Source: JOPF133 sp035505095
Lineage (GTDB): Bacteria > Acidobacteriota > Terriglobia > Bryobacterales > Bryobacteraceae
Direction of reading: 5' to 3'
DNA: 6,151 bases
NCBI GenBank assembly: GCA_035505095.1
Contig: DATJRE010000321.1
Coordinates: forward strand, 1 to 6,151
This document shows, piece by piece, positions 1 through 6,151 of the stretch. The notes under the pieces are model-generated. The model worked only from the letters and a program-made list of their open reading frames with translations. It was not told where the DNA came from and searched no databases. The translations under genes were made by a program, and so were the position numbers. The stretch's first letter is position 1, and each line of letters starts with the position of its first letter.

Positions 1-419
1 TTGAACACTACGCGCGAGCCATCCACCGCCCCCTCGCCCTCCATGGTGACGACGTTCTGCTCGTTTTCGTTGGAGCAGGCTTCGCGGCTGGCCACATGAA
101 AGCGGCCCTCGCGATATTGCACGTTGGCGATGGCTCCGGCGATGGGCGCGCGGTTTACGTGCACATCGAAAATATTCAGGAAAATGCTGATGCGTTCGAG
201 CGACGGCCCTTCGCGCTGCACCGCGACCACTTTGCCATCGGCCGGCGAAACAGCCACCGGTCCGGTAGGGATGGCGCGGTCGGGGTCGCGGAAAAAGTAC
301 AGGCAGAAGGCCGCCAGCAGCCAGAGCGGCACGCCAAAACCGGTTCCAGCCAGCCAGGCGGTTAACGCGCCACCGGCGGCCAGCGCAGCCGCGTAGTAGA
401 TACCGTCAATTACGATCAC
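1..419 (-). CDS. psd: Phosphatidylserine decarboxylase, short form (partial, C-terminus beyond window)
   Basis: Pyruvoyl-dependent inner-membrane enzyme that decarboxylates phosphatidylserine to phosphatidylethanolamine. I translated the reverse strand by hand: 139 residues are visible. Two hydrophobic segments (about residues 6-27 and 29-42) lead into FFRDPDR (42-48), then SPADGKVV (58-65), RISIFLNIFDVHVNR (76-90) and the SNENEQN stretch (116-122). These are hallmark motifs of the family, with D61 and H87 as the likely catalytic Asp and His. The short form is usually about 200-220 residues, so the Gly-Ser self-cleavage site that creates the pyruvoyl group lies off the left edge. The start is GTG at 419-417: a TGA codon in the same frame directly precedes it, so nothing longer is possible, and a TAAGG sequence sits just upstream as a weak ribosome binding site. 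In related genomes pssA often follows psd; that would be outside this window. Confidence 0.93.
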   Translation of the reverse strand, partial: MIVIDGIYYAAALAAGGALTAWLAGTGFGVPLWLLAAFCLYFFRDPDRAIPTGPVAVSPADGKVVAVQREGPSLERISIFLNIFDVHVNRAPIAGAIANVQYREGRFHVASREACSNENEQNVVTMEGEGAVDGSRVVF

Positions 420-628
420 TCAGCCTTATTTTCCCATACGCGCCGCGCGGCACCGCCGGCAAATGTGGCGGGTGAAAGTTACGGCACTTTCGAGCCACTC
501 GCAGGCCGGCGAAAACTCCCGAGGATGCAGACAGAACCACCCTCCGGCGTGCGCCGATAGAGCCCGTGGCGGCTGGCGGCATCGCGGTTGCGAAACCACA
601 CCATCGCCGTTGCGGTACCCGCCCGCGC
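420..628. other. Intergenic spacer upstream of psd
   Basis: This spacer lies between the psd start and the stop of the next minus-strand reading frame. It must contain the psd promoter unless psd is read through from upstream. I see no convincing -35/-10 pair and no hairpin followed by a T-run. A three-codon reading frame (ATG GGA AAA TAA) lies on the minus strand just before the psd GTG and is probably chance. A 79-codon open frame on the minus strand across 406-645 is Arg/Pro-rich and low in hydrophobic pattern, so I do not regard it as a gene. Confidence 0.5.
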
Positions 629-1663
629 CTATTGAGCGGAGGCATTTTCCATGCGCTGGATCTGCGAGAGCTGGTAGCTGAAATTATCGGGCGGATGGCG
701 CATAGCCGTCTCGATCCCCATCGCCTCTGCTGCCAGGCGGTCGGCTTCCCCGAACTCGTGTTGGTGGGCGAAAGCCATGGCGGCGTTCATGGCCGCCTCG
801 CCCCAATAGCGGGCCAGCAGTGGAGCGAGAGCGCCCAGCAGGCAGTAAAACTCATGTTGGGTGCGGCGCGAGGCGGATCGCAAAATATCGAGAATTGCCG
901 CCTCCGAAATGGCCTCGGGGCAGATTTCGAGAAGAGCCTCCGCCGGGAACTTCGAGGCCATCTCAACCATTCGCTCCCCGGGCAGTTCGGAGGGCTTGCG
1001 CTCGAGCGGGCTCTCGATCAAGCGCCGGGCCCCCGGCTCGTAATCCCCGCCAAGGAACGGCGCCACCGAAATCATCCGCGCGAGGCGTGCAGGGACCGAA
1101 ACAAAAACGGGCTGACCGGGCCTCGGGTATGTTCGCCTGGGCTCGTGGATGTCGGTCCACCAGTAGTCGTGCGAGTCTTGCGAAGGCTGACGACTGCGCG
1201 CCAGATTCCAGATAGCGGAAACGAGCGAACGACCGTAGTGCGGACGCCTCCAGAGCTGGGCGTCGGCGACGAAATCGGAGACAGCCCGCATCCCGCCGAG
1301 GGCTTCCCGGCGATGCTGCTCAGGGAAGGCGTCGTCCAGTCGCAACCAGAGCTGGGCGATCCCGGCGTGGGGGGCGGAGCCGCACGCAAGCCCTTCCCAA
1401 ATGAGGAGAGCGCGTCGAATGGCCTCGGCAGCTAGCGGCTCTTCCAGGCAATCCGAGAGCGCACAGAATATAGCGGCCCGTGTCGCCGCATCGCGAATCC
1501 TGCGGGCTCGTACGAACGCGTCGCCAAGTATGCGGGGACGCTTCTCTGGAGGGAGATGGCAGGCGATGCGGAGGAGATGATCAAGCCGCCGCTTGATGTC
1601 GGGAATCTCGCGGATGGCTTTTACGAACGCTGCTGTCGCTTGGCCGCTGGCATCGCGAACCAC
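629..1663 (-). CDS. Hypothetical helical-repeat-like protein, C-terminal part of a probably frame-disrupted gene
   Basis: I do not recognise a named family. The 344-residue frame starts at GTG 1663 and ends at TAG 629-631. Its first third has the rhythm of alpha-alpha repeat proteins: paired amphipathic helices with recurring patterns such as LLRIACHLPPEKR, ILGDAFVRARRIRD, RAAIFCALSDCLEEPL and AAEAIRRALLIW, spaced about 30-35 residues apart. A less regular middle (DSHDYWWTD, PRPGQPVFV) is followed by another helical part (LLGALAPLLARYWGEAAM). There is no signal peptide or clear membrane segment, so a cytoplasmic scaffold or interaction role is possible, but this is inference. GTG 1663 is a poor start with no ribosome binding site I can see, and the frame is open without a start back to a TGA at 1853-1855. 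The similar-looking sequence upstream lies in another frame (1621-2067). The gene is therefore probably broken, or the sequence has an indel. Confidence 0.5.
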   Translation of the reverse strand: MVRDASGQATAAFVKAIREIPDIKRRLDHLLRIACHLPPEKRPRILGDAFVRARRIRDAATRAAIFCALSDCLEEPLAAEAIRRALLIWEGLACGSAPHAGIAQLWLRLDDAFPEQHRREALGGMRAVSDFVADAQLWRRPHYGRSLVSAIWNLARSRQPSQDSHDYWWTDIHEPRRTYPRPGQPVFVSVPARLARMISVAPFLGGDYEPGARRLIESPLERKPSELPGERMVEMASKFPAEALLEICPEAISEAAILDILRSASRRTQHEFYCLLGALAPLLARYWGEAAMNAAMAFAHQHEFGEADRLAAEAMGIETAMRHPPDNFSYQLSQIQRMENASAQ

Positions 1664-2067
1664 CCATGCAGCCGGAGTTGCGCCAGGCCATCGGGCAAGA
1701 TCGGATCGAGTAGCGTGCTTCGAATCGCAGGGGGAACAGCGGCGAGGCTGCCGACCAGTTCGGAAAGGACCTCAGGCGGAAGCACATGGTCTCGCAGATA
1801 ATTGGCCAGGCGCTCGAACTTCTCGCTGGCGAGCCAAGAGTAATACCCGCAATCAATACGTGCTATGAGTGCCACGAGAAAAACGGAGCGATCGATACAA
1901 CGTTCACGCAATTCTATCCCACGCTTCAAGAGGCCGCGGGGCGGCATGGGGCCGGCAAATCTTCCGGAGGCAAAGAATAAGCAAATAGGAGCGGCCGGCG
2001 CGCACTGCCGGGGCTGAGGCAATAACATCGCTGGCCCGGCGCGGCGCGGGTCGCATCCGAGAGTCAC
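1621..2067 (-). pseudogene. Upstream fragment of the same helical-repeat gene, in a different frame
   Basis: This 148-codon frame ends at TAA 1621-1623 and overlaps the 629-1663 frame by 43 bases. From about residue 50 it has the same helical, Leu/Ala/Arg-rich style as the downstream frame: RCIDRSVFLVALIARID, FERLANYLRDHVLPPEV, LSELVGSLAAVPPAIR, LLDPILPDGLAQLRLHGW. After that point it degenerates into a Gln/Arg-rich tail (AAKRQQRS), exactly where the other frame begins to look protein-like (FVKAIREIPDIKRRLDHLL). Joining the two near 1640-1690 gives one continuous repeat-like protein. The first 40 or so residues (Pro/Cys/Arg-rich) look unlike a protein start, so the true start is uncertain; the internal ATG at about 1946-1948 is one alternative. 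The simplest reading is a single-base indel, either a real inactivating mutation or an assembly error. Confidence 0.45.
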
Positions 2068-2418
2068 CGCCGGGCAGCCAGCGGGACGCGGCGGCCGTCG
2101 GCCCGCGACGCGACCGCCACCCGCGCTCGATCCTCGCCAGGCGACGTCGTGAGATGCACGCCGGCTCCAGGGTGGCTTCGCAAACCAGCGGCGCGGCTAG
2201 CGCCATCCCCGGCGAATGCCGGCCGGGCGAGGTTGCGCCCGCGGCGAACCGGAATCGCCGGCGAAGGACGCGCGCGGACAGGGCGGGATCGCCGCCGCCG
2301 AATGCCGCAGCTCGACAGCGCCGCACGCCGTTTTCCGTCAGTATGCGACGGGCGCAACCGCTCTCCAAATTGGACCGGGCATTCGAAGTATGCTGTAGGG
2401 TGCAGTGGTTTTGGGCCT
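2068..2418. other. Stretch with no supported gene; possible decayed coding sequence on minus strand
   Basis: Very GC-rich. Two overlapping minus-strand frames are open (1904-2368 and 2064-2357), as is the upstream extension of the plus-strand frame that ends at 2904. All three are Arg/Pro/Ala/Gly-rich and none shows a recognisable motif, a good start or a ribosome binding site. The 1904-2368 frame is in the same register as the 629-1663 frame, separated by TGA at 1904-1906, and near its end reads repeat-like (SYLLILCLRKI, LEAWDRIA). It may therefore be a decayed 5' part of the helical-repeat gene. The last 50 bases must hold the promoter of the plus-strand gene at 2419. A TATGCT hexamer at 2389-2394 could be its -10 element, but no -35 lies at a normal distance. 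Confidence 0.4.
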
Positions 2419-2904
2419 ATGCGTCAGGAGCGCTTTCGACAGGTGGTCACAATCGTGGTGCTGGCTGTGGCCGGAGCATCTGCGCTGGCGGTAAAGAATG
2501 TCTGGCGGCGCACCCCACCGCCGCTTACTACCGCTCAGCCCGCGCCGCAGGATCCGATTTATGCCATGCTCGATGCGGCGCGGCAGGGCGACGTTCAGTC
2601 TTATCTGCGCTGTTACACCGGCCCGATGCGTTCCGCCCTGGAAGTTTCCGTGCGCGAGTCCGGCGCCGGGGGATTCGCCACCTACCTGCGCAACTCCAAT
2701 GCGGCCATCAAGGGGGTCGCCGTCAATGAACCCGAGAGACTCAGCGAACGCGAGTGCCGGGTGCGCATCGAATATGTATACCAGGACCGCAACGAGGTGC
2801 AGAACCTGTACCTCGAAAAAGCCGGGAGCGCCTGGAAAATCGCGCGGGTGGATGGCGCCGAGCGGGTGAAGACGCTGGTGCCCTACGGCACCCCCGTGGA
2901 ATAG
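2419..2904 (+). CDS. Membrane-anchored NTF2-like hypothetical protein
   Basis: 161 residues. A short basic N-terminus (RQERFRQ) precedes one hydrophobic segment (about residues 9-25) with no obvious cleavage site, so it is probably a signal anchor with the rest outside the cytoplasmic membrane. A Pro/Thr-rich linker (PPPLTTAQPAPQ) leads to a domain of about 115 residues. That domain starts with helices (DPIYAMLDAARQGDVQSYL, then CYTGPM) and continues with strands (CRVRIEYVYQD, QNLYLEK, SAWKIARVDG). This helix-then-curved-sheet order and the terminal W-K-I strand are typical of NTF2/SnoaL/DUF4878-type folds. The function is unknown; such domains often bind small ligands or assist larger complexes. 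The start is ATG 2419: upstream in frame there is no good start and the composition becomes non-protein-like. Its own ribosome binding site is weak. It lies 65 bp upstream of the large exported PHP protein on the same strand and could be cotranscribed with it. Confidence 0.72.
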   Translation: MRQERFRQVVTIVVLAVAGASALAVKNVWRRTPPPLTTAQPAPQDPIYAMLDAARQGDVQSYLRCYTGPMRSALEVSVRESGAGGFATYLRNSNAAIKGVAVNEPERLSERECRVRIEYVYQDRNEVQNLYLEKAGSAWKIARVDGAERVKTLVPYGTPVE

Positions 2905-2944
2905 CGCGGTGGCGGCCACGGGTGAGCCGCGCCGCCGAATCGTG

Positions 2945-2950
2945 TATGAT
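2945..2950 (+). promoter_or_regulatory. Candidate -10 element (TATGAT) before the PHP gene
   Basis: TATGAT, preceded by GTG, lies in the 65-bp gap after the NTF2-like gene and 20 bases before the ATG at 2970. It matches five of six bases of the sigma-70 -10 consensus. No good -35 is visible 16-18 bases upstream. A start from here would give a leader of only about 13 bases that still includes the ribosome binding site. It could be an internal promoter, or chance. Confidence 0.3.
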
Positions 2951-2956
2951 CTTCCC

Positions 2957-2963
2957 GAAGGAG
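2957..2963 (+). promoter_or_regulatory. Strong ribosome binding site fixing the start of the PHP gene
   Basis: GAAGGAG lies six bases before ATG 2970. This near-perfect Shine-Dalgarno match decides the start: the frame stays open upstream to 2754, inside the NTF2-like gene, but only ATG 2970 has this site, and only that start puts a signal peptide at the N-terminus. Confidence 0.85.
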
Positions 2964-2969
2964 CACCTC

Positions 2970-5897
2970 ATGAGTTCCTGCAGGCTGTGGGTTGTGCTGC
3001 TCATTGCCGCCTCCGCCGGCGCGCAGACACCGGCGAGCGTTCGCATTCTTTTGGGGACCACCGACAGCGAAGCCACGCGCTGGGATGGCCGCGTGGAAGC
3101 GCAGGGCGCCCGCGTCGTTTCCATTGAGCCGTGGCGGTTCGAGGGGGCCGACGCCATTGCGGGCGACTCCTGGCGCATTTCGACGCATCCGATGCGGCGC
3201 TTTGGCGGCGCGCCCAATTCGCCGGTGGTCGCTAATGGCGTTGTGGTGAACCTCGCCGGCGCAAATAGCGCCACCCTGCGTTTCACCACCGCGCAAGGCA
3301 ATTTCGAACTCCGCCTGGAGGAGCTGTCGTACGGCCAGTGGGCGCCCAGGCTGGGCGGCCGCGTGCTTGCCGATCGCATTCCGCCCACTCAACGCCTCAC
3401 GGATACGCCTGCCGAGGAAGACTTCCCCTCCGCCGCGGCTGACCGCGCGGGCGACGTCTGGGTGGCCTGCGTGGCGTTTCATCACAGCCCCAACTACGAG
3501 GAGCTGCGCGCCCCGCGCACCACGCCCCTCACCGATTTCGCGCCCCTCAAACAGCCTACCGGCGGCGACCAGATTGTGCTGCGCAAAATTTCCGGCGCGG
3601 TTCCGTCCGCGTCCATCGGGCCGCCCATCGAAATCACTCCGGCCGGCCTGGATCTGTACCGGACAGCCACCGCTATCGACGGGCAGGAGCGCGTGTGGGT
3701 GTTCTGGTCGCAGAATCGCGGCGGCAACTTCGATTTGTATGCGCGCCCGGTCATCAACGGGCGGCCGGGGCGCGAGGTGCAGATTACCGCGGCCGCCGGT
3801 TCGGATATCGAAGCGGTCGCTGCCACCGACTCGAAAGGCAATGTCTGGGTGGCCTGGCAAGGCTGGCGCAACGGGCGAGCGGCCATTTATGCGGCTGTCG
3901 AAAACGGCCTCGGCTTTGGAGCGCCGGTGAAAGTTTCCGAATCCGCGGGCAACGAATGGAATCCGGCCATCGCCGCTTCCAAAGATGGGCGCGTGACCGT
4001 GGCCTGGGATTCCTACCGCAACGGCAACTACGACGTCTTCCTGCGAACCGCGGCTTCGGCGGGCTCCTGGGGCGCGGAAACGGCGGTTGCCGCAACGCCG
4101 CAGTATGAGGCCTATCCTTCGCTCGCGTACGATGCCGCCGGGCGCCTCTGGGTAGCCTACGAAGAGGGCGGCCGCGCCTGGGGCAAAGATTTCGGCGCGT
4201 ACGACACGCAGGGCATCGCGCTCTACCAGGGGCGCGTGATCCGCCTGGTGGCCATCGAGCCGAATGGCGCGCGCGTGGAGACGCAGGCCTCGCTCGGCGC
4301 GGTGCTGCCCGGCATCCCCAGCCCCCGCGTAGACCGGCCGGGCGTGCAGGATGAAGCCGAAGCGTTCAATCCAGACCCCGCGCGCGCGGCGGACCGGCGC
4401 CCGTCGCAATCGGCGGCCAACGCCACCGCCGCCCGCAACAGTTACCCGCGGCTGGCCATCGACGGTTCCGGCCGCGTTTGGCTGGCCTTTCGCAGCGCCC
4501 ACCCGGTATGGTGGGATTCCGTGGGCACGGTGTGGACCGAACACCTGGTCTCCTACGATGGCGCGCGGTGGAGTCCAGCGATGTATCTGCACCACACCGA
4601 CAACCTGCTGGATAACCGGCCTGCGCTGGTGGCGGCGGGAAACGGCGGGCTGATGGTGATCGGCTCGGCGGATGGCCGCCGGCAGTTCCATCCGGCAAAC
4701 CAGCGCGATGTGCTGAACGACGACCTTTGGGCATCGCGGATTGCGCTCGCTCCCGCCACGGGCAGCATGGCATTGAAACCAGCAGGCGGCGCGCAGGGGC
4801 CGGCGCCCGATTTCCGCGCGGAGACCGCGGCCATTGCGCGGCTGCGCGCGTACCGCAGCCCCGCCCCCGCGGCCCTGCAGATCGTGCGCGGCGAGTTTCA
4901 CCGGCACAGCGAAATTTCGATGGATGGCGGCAACGATGGCTCCCTGCTCGACCAGTGGCGCTACATCCTCGATGCCGGCTCCCTCGATTGGGTGGGCTGC
5001 TGCGATCATGACAACGGTAATGGCCGCGAGTACACCTGGTGGCTGGAACAGAAGTTCACCGACCTGTTTTATACGCCGGGCGTGTTCGTTCCCATGTTCG
5101 CTTACGAGCGCAGCGTGGCTTATCCGGAGGGCCATCGCAATGTGATCTTCGCCCAGTGTGGCATCCGCGTCCTGCCGCGCCTGCCGCTTTCGGCACAGGA
5201 CGCGCCCGGCCACGCGCCGGATACACAGATGCTCTACGCCTACCTCAAATACTTCGGGGGCGTCGTCGGCTCGCACACCAGCGCCACCAACATGGGCACC
5301 GACTGGCGGGATAACGATCCGGGCGTGGAGCCGGTGGTCGAAATCTACCAGGGCGACCGCCAGAATTACGAGATTCCCGATGGCCCCCGCGCGCCTTCGG
5401 AACACGATTCCATCGGCGGATGGCGGCCCAAGGGCTTCGTCAACCTGGCGCTCGAAAAGGGCTACATGCTGGGCTTCGAGGCCAGCTCAGATCATATCTC
5501 CACCCACATCAGTTATTGCAACATCTACGTGAAGCAACGCACCCGCGAGGGCGTCCTGGAGGGTCTGAAACAGCGGCACGTGTACGCCTCCACCGACAAT
5601 ATTCTGGCCGACGTGCGCAGCGGAGGCCACATGATGGGCGATGTCTTCCAGACCGCGTCGCTGCCGGCCCTGCAAGTAAAGCTCACCGGCACAGCCAGGT
5701 TCACCAAGGTGCAAGTGGTCAAAGACAATGCGTATGTCTACTCCACCCAGCCGGGTTCCGCGGAGGTGCAGTTCTCCTGGGTGGATAACTCGCCCACCCC
5801 GGGTAAGAAGAGTTACTATTACGTGCGCGGCGAGCAGGAAGACGGGCAGATTGTCTGGGTATCGCCGATGTGGATCACTTACACCCCGGGTCATTAA
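2970..5897 (+). CDS. Exported beta-propeller protein with C-terminal PHP (DUF3604-like) metallo-phosphoesterase domain
   Basis: 975 residues. The signal peptide is about residues 1-19 (WVVLLIAASAGA, cut before QTP). Residues 22-130 form a beta-rich domain with the ATRWDG and SIEPWRFEG motifs. Residues about 150-560 are propeller-like, with repeated strands of the form VWVAW followed by an NG turn and a second strand; their cores are at W164, W243, W293, V344, W394 and W504, and the middle four are about 50 residues apart. Residues about 636-890 form a PHP domain: FHRH (H644, H646), CDHDN (D679-D681), AYERS (E713), GHRN (H722), GSHTS (H769), EIYQGDRQNYE (791-801), SSDHIST (D841, H842) and KQRHVYASTDNI. 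These look like the metal ligands, all present. A C-terminal beta domain (SYYYVRGEQEDG, then VSPMWI) closes the protein, as in DUF3604-type proteins. It is probably a periplasmic or secreted metal-dependent hydrolase; the substrate is unknown. The next gene starts 2 bp after its stop. Confidence 0.85.
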   Translation: MSSCRLWVVLLIAASAGAQTPASVRILLGTTDSEATRWDGRVEAQGARVVSIEPWRFEGADAIAGDSWRISTHPMRRFGGAPNSPVVANGVVVNLAGANSATLRFTTAQGNFELRLEELSYGQWAPRLGGRVLADRIPPTQRLTDTPAEEDFPSAAADRAGDVWVACVAFHHSPNYEELRAPRTTPLTDFAPLKQPTGGDQIVLRKISGAVPSASIGPPIEITPAGLDLYRTATAIDGQERVWVFWSQNRGGNFDLYARPVINGRPGREVQITAAAGSDIEAVAATDSKGNVWVAWQGWRNGRAAIYAAVENGLGFGAPVKVSESAGNEWNPAIAASKDGRVTVAWDSYRNGNYDVFLRTAASAGSWGAETAVAATPQYEAYPSLAYDAAGRLWVAYEEGGRAWGKDFGAYDTQGIALYQGRVIRLVAIEPNGARVETQASLGAVLPGIPSPRVDRPGVQDEAEAFNPDPARAADRRPSQSAANATAARNSYPRLAIDGSGRVWLAFRSAHPVWWDSVGTVWTEHLVSYDGARWSPAMYLHHTDNLLDNRPALVAAGNGGLMVIGSADGRRQFHPANQRDVLNDDLWASRIALAPATGSMALKPAGGAQGPAPDFRAETAAIARLRAYRSPAPAALQIVRGEFHRHSEISMDGGNDGSLLDQWRYILDAGSLDWVGCCDHDNGNGREYTWWLEQKFTDLFYTPGVFVPMFAYERSVAYPEGHRNVIFAQCGIRVLPRLPLSAQDAPGHAPDTQMLYAYLKYFGGVVGSHTSATNMGTDWRDNDPGVEPVVEIYQGDRQNYEIPDGPRAPSEHDSIGGWRPKGFVNLALEKGYMLGFEASSDHISTHISYCNIYVKQRTREGVLEGLKQRHVYASTDNILADVRSGGHMMGDVFQTASLPALQVKLTGTARFTKVQVVKDNAYVYSTQPGSAEVQFSWVDNSPTPGKKSYYYVRGEQEDGQIVWVSPMWITYTPGH

Positions 5898-5899
5898 CC

Positions 5900-6151
5900 A
5901 TGGATGAAGACCGCCGCGAGCGCATCCGCTATTACACCTTCGCCGGATTCGTCGGCGTGCTGCTGCTGCTGAACTGGGTGGGCATCCTGCGCACGGTATG
6001 GGGCATCGACACGGCGATTCCCATTACGCTGCTCGCGGGATACAAGACCTTCTACAATTCCATTTCCGCGCTCCTGGAGAAGCGCATCTCAGCCGATATC
6101 GCCCTGTGCGTCGCGGTGATCGCGGCGCTGGCGGTGGGGCAATACCTGGCG
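5900..6151 (+). CDS. P1B-type heavy-metal P-type ATPase (partial, N-terminal 84 residues)
   Basis: I translated this by hand from ATG 5900; the frame is open to the right edge. After a charged start (MDEDRRERIRYY) come three hydrophobic segments, at about residues 13-30, 38-52 and 64-84. The second and third carry the signature GYKTFYNSISALLEKRISADIAL followed by an Ala-rich helix ending in GQYLA (split here: GYKTFYNSIS, ALLEKRISADI). This pattern is typical of the second and third membrane helices of heavy-metal-transporting ATPases such as those for Cu, Zn, Cd or Co. Full proteins run to about 600-750 residues, so the metal-binding Cys-Pro motif and the DKTGT site lie outside the window and the metal cannot be assigned. 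No N-terminal HMA domain or CxxC motif precedes the helices. There is no separate ribosome binding site: the ATG comes 2 bp after the PHP gene stop, implying translational coupling. Confidence 0.82.
   Translation, partial: MDEDRRERIRYYTFAGFVGVLLLLNWVGILRTVWGIDTAIPITLLAGYKTFYNSISALLEKRISADIALCVAVIAALAVGQYLA

Noticed and set aside
424..460. Possible psd promoter on the minus strand (TTGCCG and TATGGG, 18 apart)
   Set aside because: Both hexamers are weak matches, and the transcription start would fall almost at the GTG, leaving no room for the ribosome binding site.
566..1435. 289-codon open frame on the plus strand
   Set aside because: It is antisense to the 629-1663 frame, has no ribosome binding site I can see, and is rich in Arg, Gly and Pro without helix or strand pattern. 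The minus-strand frame has the more protein-like composition.
2149..2418. Longer start for the NTF2-like protein
   Set aside because: The extra 90 residues are Arg/Pro-rich and would place the membrane segment in mid-protein. There is no ribosome binding site at the upstream starts.
2905..2940. GC-rich partial inverted repeat (GGCGGC with GCCGCC) as a terminator after the NTF2-like gene
   Set aside because: The stem is only six bases with a long loop and no T-run follows. Such matches are expected by chance at this GC content.
2754..2969. Longer start for the PHP protein
   Set aside because: The frame is open to 2754, but this part overlaps the NTF2-like gene in another frame and would bury the signal peptide. 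ATG 2970 has a near-perfect ribosome binding site.
2883..5405. 840-codon open frame on the minus strand
   Set aside because: It is antisense to the PHP gene, which has a signal peptide, a strong ribosome binding site and clear family motifs. The antisense frame is a side effect of high G/C third positions and shows no recognisable motif.

Overview
The window is GC-rich with strong G/C third-position bias. The gene types and protein style (a short-form phosphatidylserine decarboxylase, a large secreted beta-propeller/PHP protein, a small anchored NTF2-like protein) suggest a soil acidobacterium of the Solibacter/Bryobacter kind. That assignment is an inference from protein style; no rRNA or other marker gene is present.

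Layout, left to right. Bases 1-419 (minus) hold the first 139 residues of phosphatidylserine decarboxylase (psd), cut by the window edge before its self-cleavage site. Bases 420-628 are a short intergenic spacer. Bases 629 to about 2067 (minus) carry an unrecognised helical-repeat-like protein split over two overlapping reading frames (1621-2067 and 629-1663). It looks like a frameshifted gene or a sequencing indel, and coding-like sequence may continue decayed up to about 2368. Bases 2068-2418 hold no gene that I can defend.

From 2419 all genes are on the plus strand: a 161-residue membrane-anchored NTF2-like hypothetical protein (2419-2904); a 975-residue exported protein with an N-terminal beta domain, a beta-propeller-like middle and a C-terminal PHP/DUF3604-type metallo-phosphoesterase domain (2970-5897); and, 2 bp after its stop codon, the first 84 residues of a P1B-type (heavy-metal) P-type ATPase that runs off the right edge (5900-6151).

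How they may work together. psd makes phosphatidylethanolamine in the inner membrane and is unrelated to the rest. The PHP protein and the ATPase are almost certainly cotranscribed and probably translationally coupled. Because PHP enzymes need several metal ions, a link between an exported metalloenzyme and a metal pump is a reasonable but unproven idea. This operon and the split minus-strand gene are the two points most worth a second look. I see no mobile element, CRISPR array, tRNA or rRNA.
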